Source: Pseudomonadota bacterium
GTDB lineage: Bacteria; Myxococcota_A; UBA9160; SZUA-336
Reading direction: 5' to 3'
DNA: 60,235 nt
Assembly: GCA_003247575.1 (NCBI GenBank)
Contig: QJZC01000056.1
Coordinates: forward strand, 1-60,235
Positions 33,222-41,015 of the stretch are shown piece by piece (the stretch's first letter is position 1; each line of letters starts with the position of its first letter). The notes under the pieces are model-generated. The model had not been told where the DNA came from. It worked only from the letters and a program-made list of their open reading frames with translations, and did not search any database. The translations under genes and the position numbers were made by a program.

Positions 33222-35480
33222 TCATCGCACGCCCAGCCATGAGAATGGGTTCAGGAGGCCGAGGGTACGCCGCCAACGCGGGACACCCTGCTCCAACTCC
33301 CGCCGTAACTGGACGCGAAACTGCTGCAGTCGCTCGGGTTCCTTCAGGCGCCGCGAGCCGAGAGCCCATGCCAAGTGTTGCTGGGTCACCAGGCCGAAGG
33401 AAGGGGTCAGGGACTGCAGGCGTGTGGCGAAGGACTCGCGGCTCTCTCCAGACTGGCGTCGCAGCCCGACGTCGGCGAGCTGGTCCATCGCCGCACGATA
33501 GCTCAGGCGATAAAGAGCGATGCCGCTCCGGTAGCGGGGGACGACGCGCCGATAGAACTTGACCGTTGCAGCGAGCGTCGTGAGCAGCGCGCCCACACAA
33601 GCGAGTACCCAGAGGATCTCGGCCCAGGTGGGCAACCAGCGCTCCGACTCCAGGAAGTCGTCAGTCTCGCCGGGCTGTCGGCGCATCATCTCGCCGAGCA
33701 TGCTCTGAAGAGAGGGCTCCGGCTCGCTGAGCGGCGGATCCAGGCTGTTCTCCGGCACGAGATCGATCACCGTCCAGCCTTCGCCCCGAATGTAGATCTC
33801 GGGCCACGCGTGCGCATTCGCGCCGCGGATCATGATCGACGAACCTTCGGCGCGGTGGCTCTCGGGCACGGCGTAGCCAACGCCGATGCGCGCTGGAATT
33901 CCGAGACTTCGGAATAGATAGGTCGCCGCATGGGCAAAGTGCACGCAGTATCCGGTCAGGTTTCCGAACAGGAACGAAGCTGCGGGATCCCGGGCCGATG
34001 CGTGCTTGCTCTTCAGACTGTACGTGCCGCGTTCTTCGAGATTGAACTTGACGCTCAGTGCCTGGGCGAGCGGGTCGCCGCGAACCGCCTCGGGAAGCTC
34101 ACGAATGATCTCGGTCGCCAGCTCTCGGTAGCGGGGATCCTTCGGAACCTCTGTGTAGTAGCGCCATTGGTCCTCGGTCCATTCCGGTGTGCCCGGCGCG
34201 CGCCCCAGCAGCTCCTGGTAGGGCTTCGTCTGCACCTGCGAGGTGACCTCGTATGCGCGCTGGAAACGCAGCGGATTCGGATTCGGGACGGGGCGTATCG
34301 CGATCGGCGCATCGTGCGCGAACGGTTGCACATGGTCGACGATCAGACCGACGGTCATGCGCAGGGTGTTGCGTGGCGACAGCGGAGGTGGGAGCGCATC
34401 GAGGACTGTCGGTTGCGTCGGGAACTGGTCGATGATGTCCGCATCGACGTCGTCGCGCGTTGTTTGAACCAGCTTGTATCCGTTGAACTGTGACTGCGCC
34501 GACTGACGGAAGTAGTAGACGCCCGAAGGCGGCGAATAGTCGTCGTGCAGCAGCACGACGGCGACGGGTGCCTGATTTCCATCCGACTCGTAGTCGTCCT
34601 GGAACTCCATGTCGTGCGGAGGTGTGGTCTGAGAGCCATCGCCTTCCTGGCCTTCGTCGCGTCGTCGCCGCGTCTGGCGCTCTTGCTGTTGGTCGTCGCG
34701 GGCCTGTTCCTTGGGATCGCCCGTGAGGCCGAGTCCCGACGTATCTGGAACCGGGAGCCCGCCGACTCGCACGAACGCGAACAAGCCGATCGCGATGAGC
34801 ACCAAGGTCGAGAAGTGCAGCAGCAATCGCGAACGCCGCCGCTCCGAGATGAGGAGTCCGGCGAGCAGCAGCGCCGCGCCCCCACCGAGCAACAGCAGGA
34901 TCATGGCGGGATCGATGCCGCGCGACCAGGCCCAGTCTCCGATGGCCAGCGGGCGGTGCACCATGCCATCGCGATGCGCAGCGAAGCTTGCGGCAAAGGC
35001 TGCGCAGGCGAGCAGGACCTCGAGCAATGCGAGCAACGGACGCCGGATGGCCGCAAGACGCAGCACGAACGCACCGGGCGCGAAGAGCGAGAACCAGAGC
35101 AGCGCTTCGCCCAGCTGATAGGCCAGAACGGGACCGAGCAGAGACCCCGGAAGGTCGAAGCGCACCGGAATTCTGGAGAGCAGCGCTCCGAGGCCGGCGA
35201 GGGCGACCGAGGCGATGGACAGCGCCGACAAGCGCAGGGGGGTCCGCCGAAAGAGCTCCGCTGCGAGCATGCCCGCGAGCATGCCGATCGAGGCTGCCGC
35301 GACCCCGATGCCGACGGTGAGTGGAGCGGTCAGCAGGCCGGCCGCCAGCGCGAGAATCGCGGCGCGCGCGAGCGCGATCGCGAGTTCCGTGGGAGTCAGA
35401 TCGCGCGCCAGCCAGCTGCGCCAGGACACCGACCCCGCGAACGAGCGATCGGATCCAGTTGCCGTCCTTCCGAGATTCAT
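33222..35480 (-). CDS. Membrane transglutaminase-like protein (DUF3488/DUF4129 type)
   Basis: 752 residues. The N-terminal 240 residues hold a cluster of membrane helices (LAIALARAAILALAAGLLTA, ALLWFSLFAPGAFVLRLAAI, MILLLLGGGAALLLAGLLIS). A periplasmic part follows with the transglutaminase core: Cys in TGYCVHFAHAATYLF (about 508-522), His in ANAHAWPEIYI (about 552-562), Asp in WTVIDLVPE (about 568-576). A further membrane helix (about 612-632) and a C-terminal cytoplasmic domain complete it. The start ATG overlaps the DUF58 stop as ATGA. Likely a cysteine protease or cross-linker acting outside the cytoplasmic membrane in partnership with MoxR. Confidence 0.92.
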   Translation of the reverse strand: MNLGRTATGSDRSFAGSVSWRSWLARDLTPTELAIALARAAILALAAGLLTAPLTVGIGVAAASIGMLAGMLAAELFRRTPLRLSALSIASVALAGLGALLSRIPVRFDLPGSLLGPVLAYQLGEALLWFSLFAPGAFVLRLAAIRRPLLALLEVLLACAAFAASFAAHRDGMVHRPLAIGDWAWSRGIDPAMILLLLGGGAALLLAGLLISERRRSRLLLHFSTLVLIAIGLFAFVRVGGLPVPDTSGLGLTGDPKEQARDDQQQERQTRRRRDEGQEGDGSQTTPPHDMEFQDDYESDGNQAPVAVVLLHDDYSPPSGVYYFRQSAQSQFNGYKLVQTTRDDVDADIIDQFPTQPTVLDALPPPLSPRNTLRMTVGLIVDHVQPFAHDAPIAIRPVPNPNPLRFQRAYEVTSQVQTKPYQELLGRAPGTPEWTEDQWRYYTEVPKDPRYRELATEIIRELPEAVRGDPLAQALSVKFNLEERGTYSLKSKHASARDPAASFLFGNLTGYCVHFAHAATYLFRSLGIPARIGVGYAVPESHRAEGSSIMIRGANAHAWPEIYIRGEGWTVIDLVPENSLDPPLSEPEPSLQSMLGEMMRRQPGETDDFLESERWLPTWAEILWVLACVGALLTTLAATVKFYRRVVPRYRSGIALYRLSYRAAMDQLADVGLRRQSGESRESFATRLQSLTPSFGLVTQQHLAWALGSRRLKEPERLQQFRVQLRRELEQGVPRWRRTLGLLNPFSWLGVR

Positions 35481-36820
35481 GCTGTGGCTCCGAGCGCTTG
35501 CGAGGCGCCCTCTGCGTAGTAGCGGCCGCTGGCGCGATCCGCGATGACGACCCTCGACCCAGCGTGCGAAAGCAGCCGCACCAGTGCCCCCACACTCTCG
35601 GCGGGCGTACCCTGCTCTACGGACTCGACCAGGACCAGTCGCTGCCACAGCTGCTCTCGCTGCGTTCGCGTGATGCCGTCCGTGCCCAGCACGAAGGACA
35701 GTCCGCCCGGATACTCTCGCTGCACCGTCAGCGCCGCCTGAATCCACGCCCCGCCGGCAGCGGATGCGAAGACGATGCAGTGAACGTCTCCCTCGGCGCT
35801 TACCTGCCGCATGAAGTCGCGCAGCGCGCACGGTACGTCGGCATCGAGCGAGCCAGAGCGCGCGATGGCGCGGATCGCGTCTGCGACCGTGTCTTGGAAT
35901 CCCGAAGTGCCATCGGCGCCGAAGGACCAGCGATCTCCGAGGGCTCCCTGTTCGAGCGCGACACGCGCCGCCGCCGCTGCTGCTTCGTCGTCCTCGCTGG
36001 CGATCAGATAGGCGACTACGCGGCGCGAACGGTCGATGCTCCGCTCTCGAGTGCGCACCACGAGCTGGCGAGTCTTCGCGTACCAACTCCAGATGATGTT
36101 TCGCACGGAGTCTCCCGGGACGTAGGGGCGAATCTCCATTCGGTCTCCTTCCGGAGAGCCGGAAGGGTTGGGGCTGCCGTCGGCTGCGGACAGCGAGGGA
36201 ATCATGCTCGATTGACGCAAGCGTCCGACGTCCGGGAGCAGCATGACCTCTGCGGGCTCGGTGGCCTGCCAGGCCACGCAGCTCAGGCCGAACGGGTCCC
36301 GCACTTCGAAGCGCCGTTCGAGCGCCGGGCGCAGGGCTCGGCGCTGGCCGATCACCTCCTCGTACAGGAAGCTCCCGAGCAGGCGGGGATGTACACGTAC
36401 GTCGCGGGGGTCAGCCCAGCTCCACGAGGTCTGGACCAGCGGGCACCACGCGAGAGCGGGTAGCTTGAACTCCGTGCGGATGAGCGAACCGCACTCGAAG
36501 CTCGGATGTTCGCCGCTGCTCGTGCGTGTGAGCTTCGACAGATGAAGGGCCGCTCCGCTCACCAGGGCGGCAGCTGTGGCAAACAGGGCCAAGCCCGAGA
36601 CACCCACGACGAAGAGCAGCAGGTCGAGGCTGCCGAACCCGTACAGCCAGAGCGCGAGCGCCGCCAGCGAGATCAGCATCGCTCCGCGTACCGTGAGCGG
36701 CGTTGCATCCGCGATTCGGCGCAGTCTGCGCCGAATCGGCTGCAATCGAGCGAAGCGGCCTGAGTGCGATGGGCGCTCGCCAGCGCGTACTGTGGGTGGC
36801 TTCCGCGGGGTGTCGGTCAT
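35477..36820 (-). CDS. DUF58 domain protein (VWA-type partner of MoxR)
   Basis: 447 residues. Two membrane helices near the N-terminus (about 50-95, AMLISLAALALWLYGFGSLD), then a beta-rich extracytoplasmic part and the DUF58 core RPYVPGDSVRNIIWSWYAKT (about 232-251) followed by QLVVRTRE. The C-terminal half has a Rossmann-like VWA shape (RRVVAYLIASEDDEA) with a degenerate MIDAS. It is the standard partner of MoxR ATPases. Probable first gene of the four-gene operon; divergent from the pyroglutamyl peptidase gene across 85 bp. Confidence 0.9.
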   Translation of the reverse strand: MTDTPRKPPTVRAGERPSHSGRFARLQPIRRRLRRIADATPLTVRGAMLISLAALALWLYGFGSLDLLLFVVGVSGLALFATAAALVSGAALHLSKLTRTSSGEHPSFECGSLIRTEFKLPALAWCPLVQTSWSWADPRDVRVHPRLLGSFLYEEVIGQRRALRPALERRFEVRDPFGLSCVAWQATEPAEVMLLPDVGRLRQSSMIPSLSAADGSPNPSGSPEGDRMEIRPYVPGDSVRNIIWSWYAKTRQLVVRTRERSIDRSRRVVAYLIASEDDEAAAAAARVALEQGALGDRWSFGADGTSGFQDTVADAIRAIARSGSLDADVPCALRDFMRQVSAEGDVHCIVFASAAGGAWIQAALTVQREYPGGLSFVLGTDGITRTQREQLWQRLVLVESVEQGTPAESVGALVRLLSHAGSRVVIADRASGRYYAEGASQALGATA

Positions 36821-36905
36821 CGCCTCGATTGTTGCATCAATTGACCACTCCCGCTGCCTCGCCCGGGCGGGCAGGCACGTATACTGAATACGAAAGTGAA
36901 AAGTC

Positions 36906-37673
36906 GTGCGACTCCTCGTGTCCTATTTCGAGCCCTTCGGGGGCGAGCAGCTGAATCCGTCGCGCGAAGTCGGGCGCGAGCTCGATCGTCGCAGCTTGAC
37001 AGGCGTTGAGTGGCATTGTGTCGAGCTGCCCGTCGAGCGGAACACTGCATTCGAGCGGCTGTTGGCAGTCTGGCGGGGCGAGGGGGATCGATCCCGGCCC
37101 GGTTACGATGTGTGGCTCGGGCTCGGGCAGGCTGGAGGCAGGTCCGAAATCTGCGTGGAGGCGCGGGCGCAGAACAGGTTTGCTGGCACCGCCGCGGCTC
37201 CCGATGCCGACCCGGAGGGATCGGCTACCGCTCGACCGCTCGTGGCCGATGCACCGGCAGCCTATGACCTCCGTTGGCCTTCCGAGCCTCTGGCGCGAGC
37301 GCTCTCGATACATGCGCCGCGCCTCCGGCATTCGCGGAGCGCAGGGACATTCGTGTGCAACGAGGTCCTGTTTCGCATGGAGCATCATCTGCGTCGAAGC
37401 GAGCTTCTGGACCAGAGTGCGGGGGTTTCGGCGCCATCTGGTGGAGCGGGTCCGGGTGGATCGGATGGATTGCCGCGCTGGGCAGGATTCCTCCATCTTC
37501 CGTATCTGCCCGCCCAGGTGAGCGACAAGGCCGCGGTGGTCTCTCGCGCCGGGGCGAGCATTCCTCCATCCCTGGCACTGGATCTACAACTCGACGTCGT
37601 GTTGCGCGCCATCGCGTGGTTGCGCGACGCGCGCCTGGCGTCGGCGCCACCAGAGCAGCCCAACGAAGGCTAG
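36906..37673 (+). CDS. pcp: Pyroglutamyl peptidase (pyrrolidone-carboxylate peptidase)
   Basis: 255-residue C15 cysteine peptidase that removes N-terminal pyroglutamate from peptides. Conserved segments: SYFEPFGGEQLNPS (about 6-19), LGLGQAGGRSEICVEARAQN with the active-site Glu (about 72-91), AGTFVCNEVLF with the nucleophilic Cys (about 146-156), and GFLHLPYLP with the His (about 194-202). A short Gly/Ser-rich insertion (about 175-190) and a longer C-terminus make it larger than the usual 210-220 residues. Starts at a GTG with a weak purine run upstream. Its last 90 bases overlap the convergent lnt gene. Confidence 0.9.
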   Translation: MRLLVSYFEPFGGEQLNPSREVGRELDRRSLTGVEWHCVELPVERNTAFERLLAVWRGEGDRSRPGYDVWLGLGQAGGRSEICVEARAQNRFAGTAAAPDADPEGSATARPLVADAPAAYDLRWPSEPLARALSIHAPRLRHSRSAGTFVCNEVLFRMEHHLRRSELLDQSAGVSAPSGGAGPGGSDGLPRWAGFLHLPYLPAQVSDKAAVVSRAGASIPPSLALDLQLDVVLRAIAWLRDARLASAPPEQPNEG

Positions 37674-39239
37674 CGGGCTCGTCAGCTGGCAGAAGGGGAC
37701 CAGGGCATAGCCGTAGCGCGCGTAGAGCGTGGGATCGCTCGCGGTGTTGCGCGCGAGTCCGAGTTCGTGGACCAGGATCTCTGCGGCGTGCTCCGGTTCA
37801 GCGCCGGGCGTGGCGTCCCGCGCGGGCTTGAACGCGACCAGGCGACCGGTAGCGTCGACCACGCTGCTGACCCCCGTGCTCACGGCGCGCACGAGCGGGA
37901 TTCGATGCTCCACGCTGCGGAACTGTGCGAGTGCCAGGTGCTCCCACGGCTCTTTCTCTGCTCCGTACCAGGCATCGATCGTCGCATTGACGAAGAGCTC
38001 GATACCGCCCGGCACGCGGGTCACCGCGTATGCGAAGTCCGCGATGATGTCTTCGAGGCAGATCAGCGGGCCGACCCCGACCTGCGACCCTTGGGCGACC
38101 TCGATGCGGAAGCGCTTCGGGCCCGAGCCTCGATTGATGTGCGAGATGGTGGGGATTCGCTCGACGAGCCAACGAGGATCGATCCACGGAATGTTCTCTC
38201 CGAAGGGAACCAGACGCACCTTGTCGAAGGTCTCGCGGACGCGGCCGTCGGCCGCCAGATGAACGAGGGTGTTGTAGGGCAGTGGATCGCCTGCTTCATA
38301 GGTGACCGCACCGAAGAGCGTAGGAACGTCATGTCGCGCCAGGATGCGCGCCTCCGGACTTCGTGGCTCCCCCCGAATGGGTCGCGCGAGCGCGTAGGGA
38401 TATGGGCCGGCTTCTGGCCACACGATCCACTCAGCGCCGGCCTGCTGCGCCTGTTCCGACGCGCTCCAGAGGCGTTCCATCGCGACTTCCGTGCGCCGAA
38501 ACAGTGGAGGCGTGTTGGGCTGCACCAACCCGACCGTGGTTCTTCGCACGGCGGCGCGCGCCTCGAGCTCGACCTGGTGCATGCGTAGCATTCCGAGGGC
38601 GTATGATCCCAGCGGGAGGGCAACCGCGAGCGCCAGGTAGGCTCCGGCGGGTCGCATCGATCCGACGCGCATGCGCTGTTCGAGCGCGCGCGCGAGGCTC
38701 CACGCCGCGATCAGCACATGTGCTTCGACGAGCCCGACGCCGGCAACCTCGGCGAGTTGGATCCACGCCGGCGTCTGGACCAGACCGATCAGCGGCGTGT
38801 ACGGAAACACGAGCGGCCAGCTGTGCGTGAGCGCGACGAAAAAGCCCACGCACCAGAGGAGGTGCAGCGCAGCATGCCGCGGGCCGCGCGCCACCGCGAT
38901 TCCGAACGCGGCGTAGGGCACGGACATCCAGGCTGCATAGACGCACAGCCCCACGGTGCCGAGTGCCGGTGGAAAGCCGCCGAATACGACCAGGGTGTGG
39001 CCCAGCCACGAGAATCCCACCAGCCCGATCCCGAGTCCCGAGACCCATCCAAGCAGAGCTGCTTCGCGCCAATTCGGCCGTACCGAGGCGAGGACGAAGA
39101 AGGTTGGAGTCCACGCGACCCAGACCAGCCAGGCCTGCGAAGCGGGGGGTGCGGCCAATCCGCAAGCGAGCCCCGTGAGCGCACACAGCGCCACGCGTAT
39201 CAAGAGAGAGCGTTCGACCATGGGCAGGATGGAAGCCAC
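37584..39239 (-). CDS. lnt: Apolipoprotein N-acyltransferase
   Basis: 551 residues. It acylates the N-terminal Cys of lipoproteins in the inner membrane, the last step of lipoprotein maturation. About six N-terminal membrane helices (LLIRVALCALTGLACGLA onwards) precede a nitrilase-type domain with the catalytic triad: Glu in VWPEAGPYPY (about 274), Lys in DKVRLVPFGENIPW (about 340) and Cys in GPLICLEDIIADF (about 393). A final helix lies near the C-terminus (LVPFCQLTSPLAFVGLLWW). GTG 39239 has GAGGA five to six bases upstream, better than ATG 39221. The window holds at least six lipoproteins, fitting this function. Confidence 0.93.
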   Translation of the reverse strand: MASILPMVERSLLIRVALCALTGLACGLAAPPASQAWLVWVAWTPTFFVLASVRPNWREAALLGWVSGLGIGLVGFSWLGHTLVVFGGFPPALGTVGLCVYAAWMSVPYAAFGIAVARGPRHAALHLLWCVGFFVALTHSWPLVFPYTPLIGLVQTPAWIQLAEVAGVGLVEAHVLIAAWSLARALEQRMRVGSMRPAGAYLALAVALPLGSYALGMLRMHQVELEARAAVRRTTVGLVQPNTPPLFRRTEVAMERLWSASEQAQQAGAEWIVWPEAGPYPYALARPIRGEPRSPEARILARHDVPTLFGAVTYEAGDPLPYNTLVHLAADGRVRETFDKVRLVPFGENIPWIDPRWLVERIPTISHINRGSGPKRFRIEVAQGSQVGVGPLICLEDIIADFAYAVTRVPGGIELFVNATIDAWYGAEKEPWEHLALAQFRSVEHRIPLVRAVSTGVSSVVDATGRLVAFKPARDATPGAEPEHAAEILVHELGLARNTASDPTLYARYGYALVPFCQLTSPLAFVGLLWWRRRQARVAQPRDGAQHDVEL

Positions 39240-39310
39240 CGAATTCCTCGCACGCGGGGGCTCGGCAGAAGTCCGCCTCGACCGGGCCGCGCGGCCATTC
39301 TGTCGCGTCC

Positions 39311-39351
39311 AAAAAAAGCGAGCCCACCGAGACGCGATCGCCTCGGTGGGC
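39311..39351 (-). terminator. Rho-independent terminator of the HU-like gene
   Basis: On the minus strand GCCCACCGAG pairs with CTCGGTGGGC (plus coordinates 39342-39351 and 39322-39331) across a 10-nt loop, followed by a run of seven T (39311-39317 as A on the plus strand). It lies 41 bp downstream of the HU-like stop codon. Confidence 0.93.
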
Positions 39352-39391
39352 ACGCCCGAGCACGTTCGGGTGATCACCCGCGGAGAAGACG

Positions 39392-39760
39392 CTAGGAAAC
39401 GAGGTCCTTCAGGGCCTTCACCGGGCGAATGCGGACGGTCTTGCTCTTGGGCTTGGCCTTGAACATCATCTCTTCACCCGTGAAGGGGTTGATCCCCTTG
39501 CGGGCCTTCCGTGCTGGCCGGACCTTGACGGTCATCTTGCACAGTCCAGGAATCGTGAACTGCCCTGGACCGCGTCCCGCGAGATGCTTCTCGGCGAGGC
39601 CGGAAAGCTCGTCGAAGATTCCCCGAATGTCCTTGCGCGCGAGATCCGTGATCTCCGACAGCTGATTGTAGATCTCCGACTTGGTCATGGCCTTGGAGGC
39701 CGAGACCTTGCTGGATGCCTTCTTCCGCGTTGCCTTCTTGCGTGCTGCCATTCCTCTCAT
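39392..39760 (-). CDS. HU/IHF-family DNA-binding protein with basic N-terminal tail
   Basis: 122 residues: a Lys/Ser-rich tail of about 25 residues (AARKKATRKKASSKVS) and then the HU fold. MTKSEIYNQLSEITDLARKD forms the dimer helices and RPARKARKGINPFTGEEMMF the DNA-contacting arm, where the usual RxGRNPxTGE motif appears as KGINPFTGEE. It bends and compacts DNA; the basic tail resembles those of deltaproteobacterial and actinobacterial HU variants and may add non-specific binding. ATGs at 39760 and 39751 are both possible. Followed by a strong terminator, so it is transcribed alone. Confidence 0.9.
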   Translation of the reverse strand: MRGMAARKKATRKKASSKVSASKAMTKSEIYNQLSEITDLARKDIRGIFDELSGLAEKHLAGRGPGQFTIPGLCKMTVKVRPARKARKGINPFTGEEMMFKAKPKSKTVRIRPVKALKDLVS

Positions 39761-40040
39761 CCCCCTATCGAATGGTCGTTTCCAACGAACGAACAGGATC
39801 CGCCCGAACCGAAGCCAACCTGCTCGGATCGGATCGGAAAAGTACGCTGAAATAGATCACGTGCAATCGTCGGACGTCTACTTTTTTGATGCACTGCAGA
39901 CTGAACCCTCCAGCTTGGAGCGCGCGACGAGCGCGCTCACGCGGTGCGGTGGGTGGACTGGCGCACAGGGAGGATTGTCCCTACCCCTCTCTGGTCCCGG
40001 GCGCGGCTTTGCGGCCCTACGGGAAGGAGTGCAAGGCGGG

Positions 40041-41015
40041 ATGCTGGAGCAGGTGGCTCTTACACTGTTGGGGCTCGTCTTGTTGCTCGGGGGAGGTGAG
40101 GCGCTGGTGCGTGGCTCGTGCGCGCTCGCCGAAACCTTTGGAGTGTCACCGCGGGTCATCGGCATCACCTTGGTCGCCTTCGGAACCAGTGCGCCGGAGC
40201 TCGCCGTCAACGTGGCCGCTGCTCGGCAGGGACACCCCGAGATGTGCTTCGGGAACGTCATCGGATCGAACCTGGCGAACGTAGGCTTGATCGTGGGCGT
40301 TGCGGCGCTGCTGCGCCCGCTCTCCGTGCACCGGCTCTTGGTGCTGCGAGATCTTCCGATCATGCTGGCGGTCACGTTTGCTGCGTGCCTGATGGGTGCC
40401 TGGCCGCTCGACCAATCCGCCGAGGCGAGCTTCAGTCGCTTCGAGGGGCTGCTCTTGCTGCTCGGCTTCGCGGCCTTCATGGGCTATGTCGCTCGGGCCA
40501 TCCGTTCGGAGCGGGATGCAAGTGGGACCGCTCCCGACATGGACGCGGGTACTTCGACGAATTCGAGCACCGGGCAGAGCGCCGCGCTCGGACTCGCAGG
40601 GCTGCTCGGGCTGTTGCTCGGGGCGCGTTGGACGGTGCAAGGCGCGACGGAGCTTGCCGCAGGCTTCGGAGTCTCGGATGCCGTCATCGGACTGACCCTG
40701 TTGGCGGTGGGCACCAGTCTTCCCGAGCTCGCAACGTCGGTCATCGCGACCCTCCGGGGGCAGGTCGATCTGGCAGTCGGCAACGTCGTCGGCTCGAATC
40801 TGTTCAATCTGCTGCTGGTGTTGGGGGCTTCCAGCCAGTTCGGCGCGATCCCGATTCCAACGGGGGGACAGATGGATCTCTGGGTGTCCTTGCTGATCTC
40901 GGTGGCGCTATTGATCGCGGCGATCACGCAGGGGCGTCAGGTCGTCCGCTACGAGGGGGGCTTGTTGCTCGGGGCGTATCTGCTCTACCTGATCGGCCGT
41001 GTGAGCGTCGTCTAG
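40041..41015 (+). CDS. Sodium/calcium exchanger (CaCA family)
   Basis: 324 residues, about ten membrane helices. Both alpha-repeats of the family are present: GTSAPELAVNVAAARQGHPE with GNVIGSNLANVG (about 47-76) and GTSLPELATSVIATLRGQVD with GNVVGSNLFN (about 229-260). It exchanges Na+ or H+ for Ca2+ across the inner membrane. A short acidic loop (about 155-170) separates the halves. ATG 40041 has AAGGCGGG directly upstream and is preferred over an in-frame extension. Its last 108 bases are antisense to the 3' end of the neighbouring giant lipoprotein gene. Confidence 0.93.
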   Translation: MLEQVALTLLGLVLLLGGGEALVRGSCALAETFGVSPRVIGITLVAFGTSAPELAVNVAAARQGHPEMCFGNVIGSNLANVGLIVGVAALLRPLSVHRLLVLRDLPIMLAVTFAACLMGAWPLDQSAEASFSRFEGLLLLLGFAAFMGYVARAIRSERDASGTAPDMDAGTSTNSSTGQSAALGLAGLLGLLLGARWTVQGATELAAGFGVSDAVIGLTLLAVGTSLPELATSVIATLRGQVDLAVGNVVGSNLFNLLLVLGASSQFGAIPIPTGGQMDLWVSLLISVALLIAAITQGRQVVRYEGGLLLGAYLLYLIGRVSVV

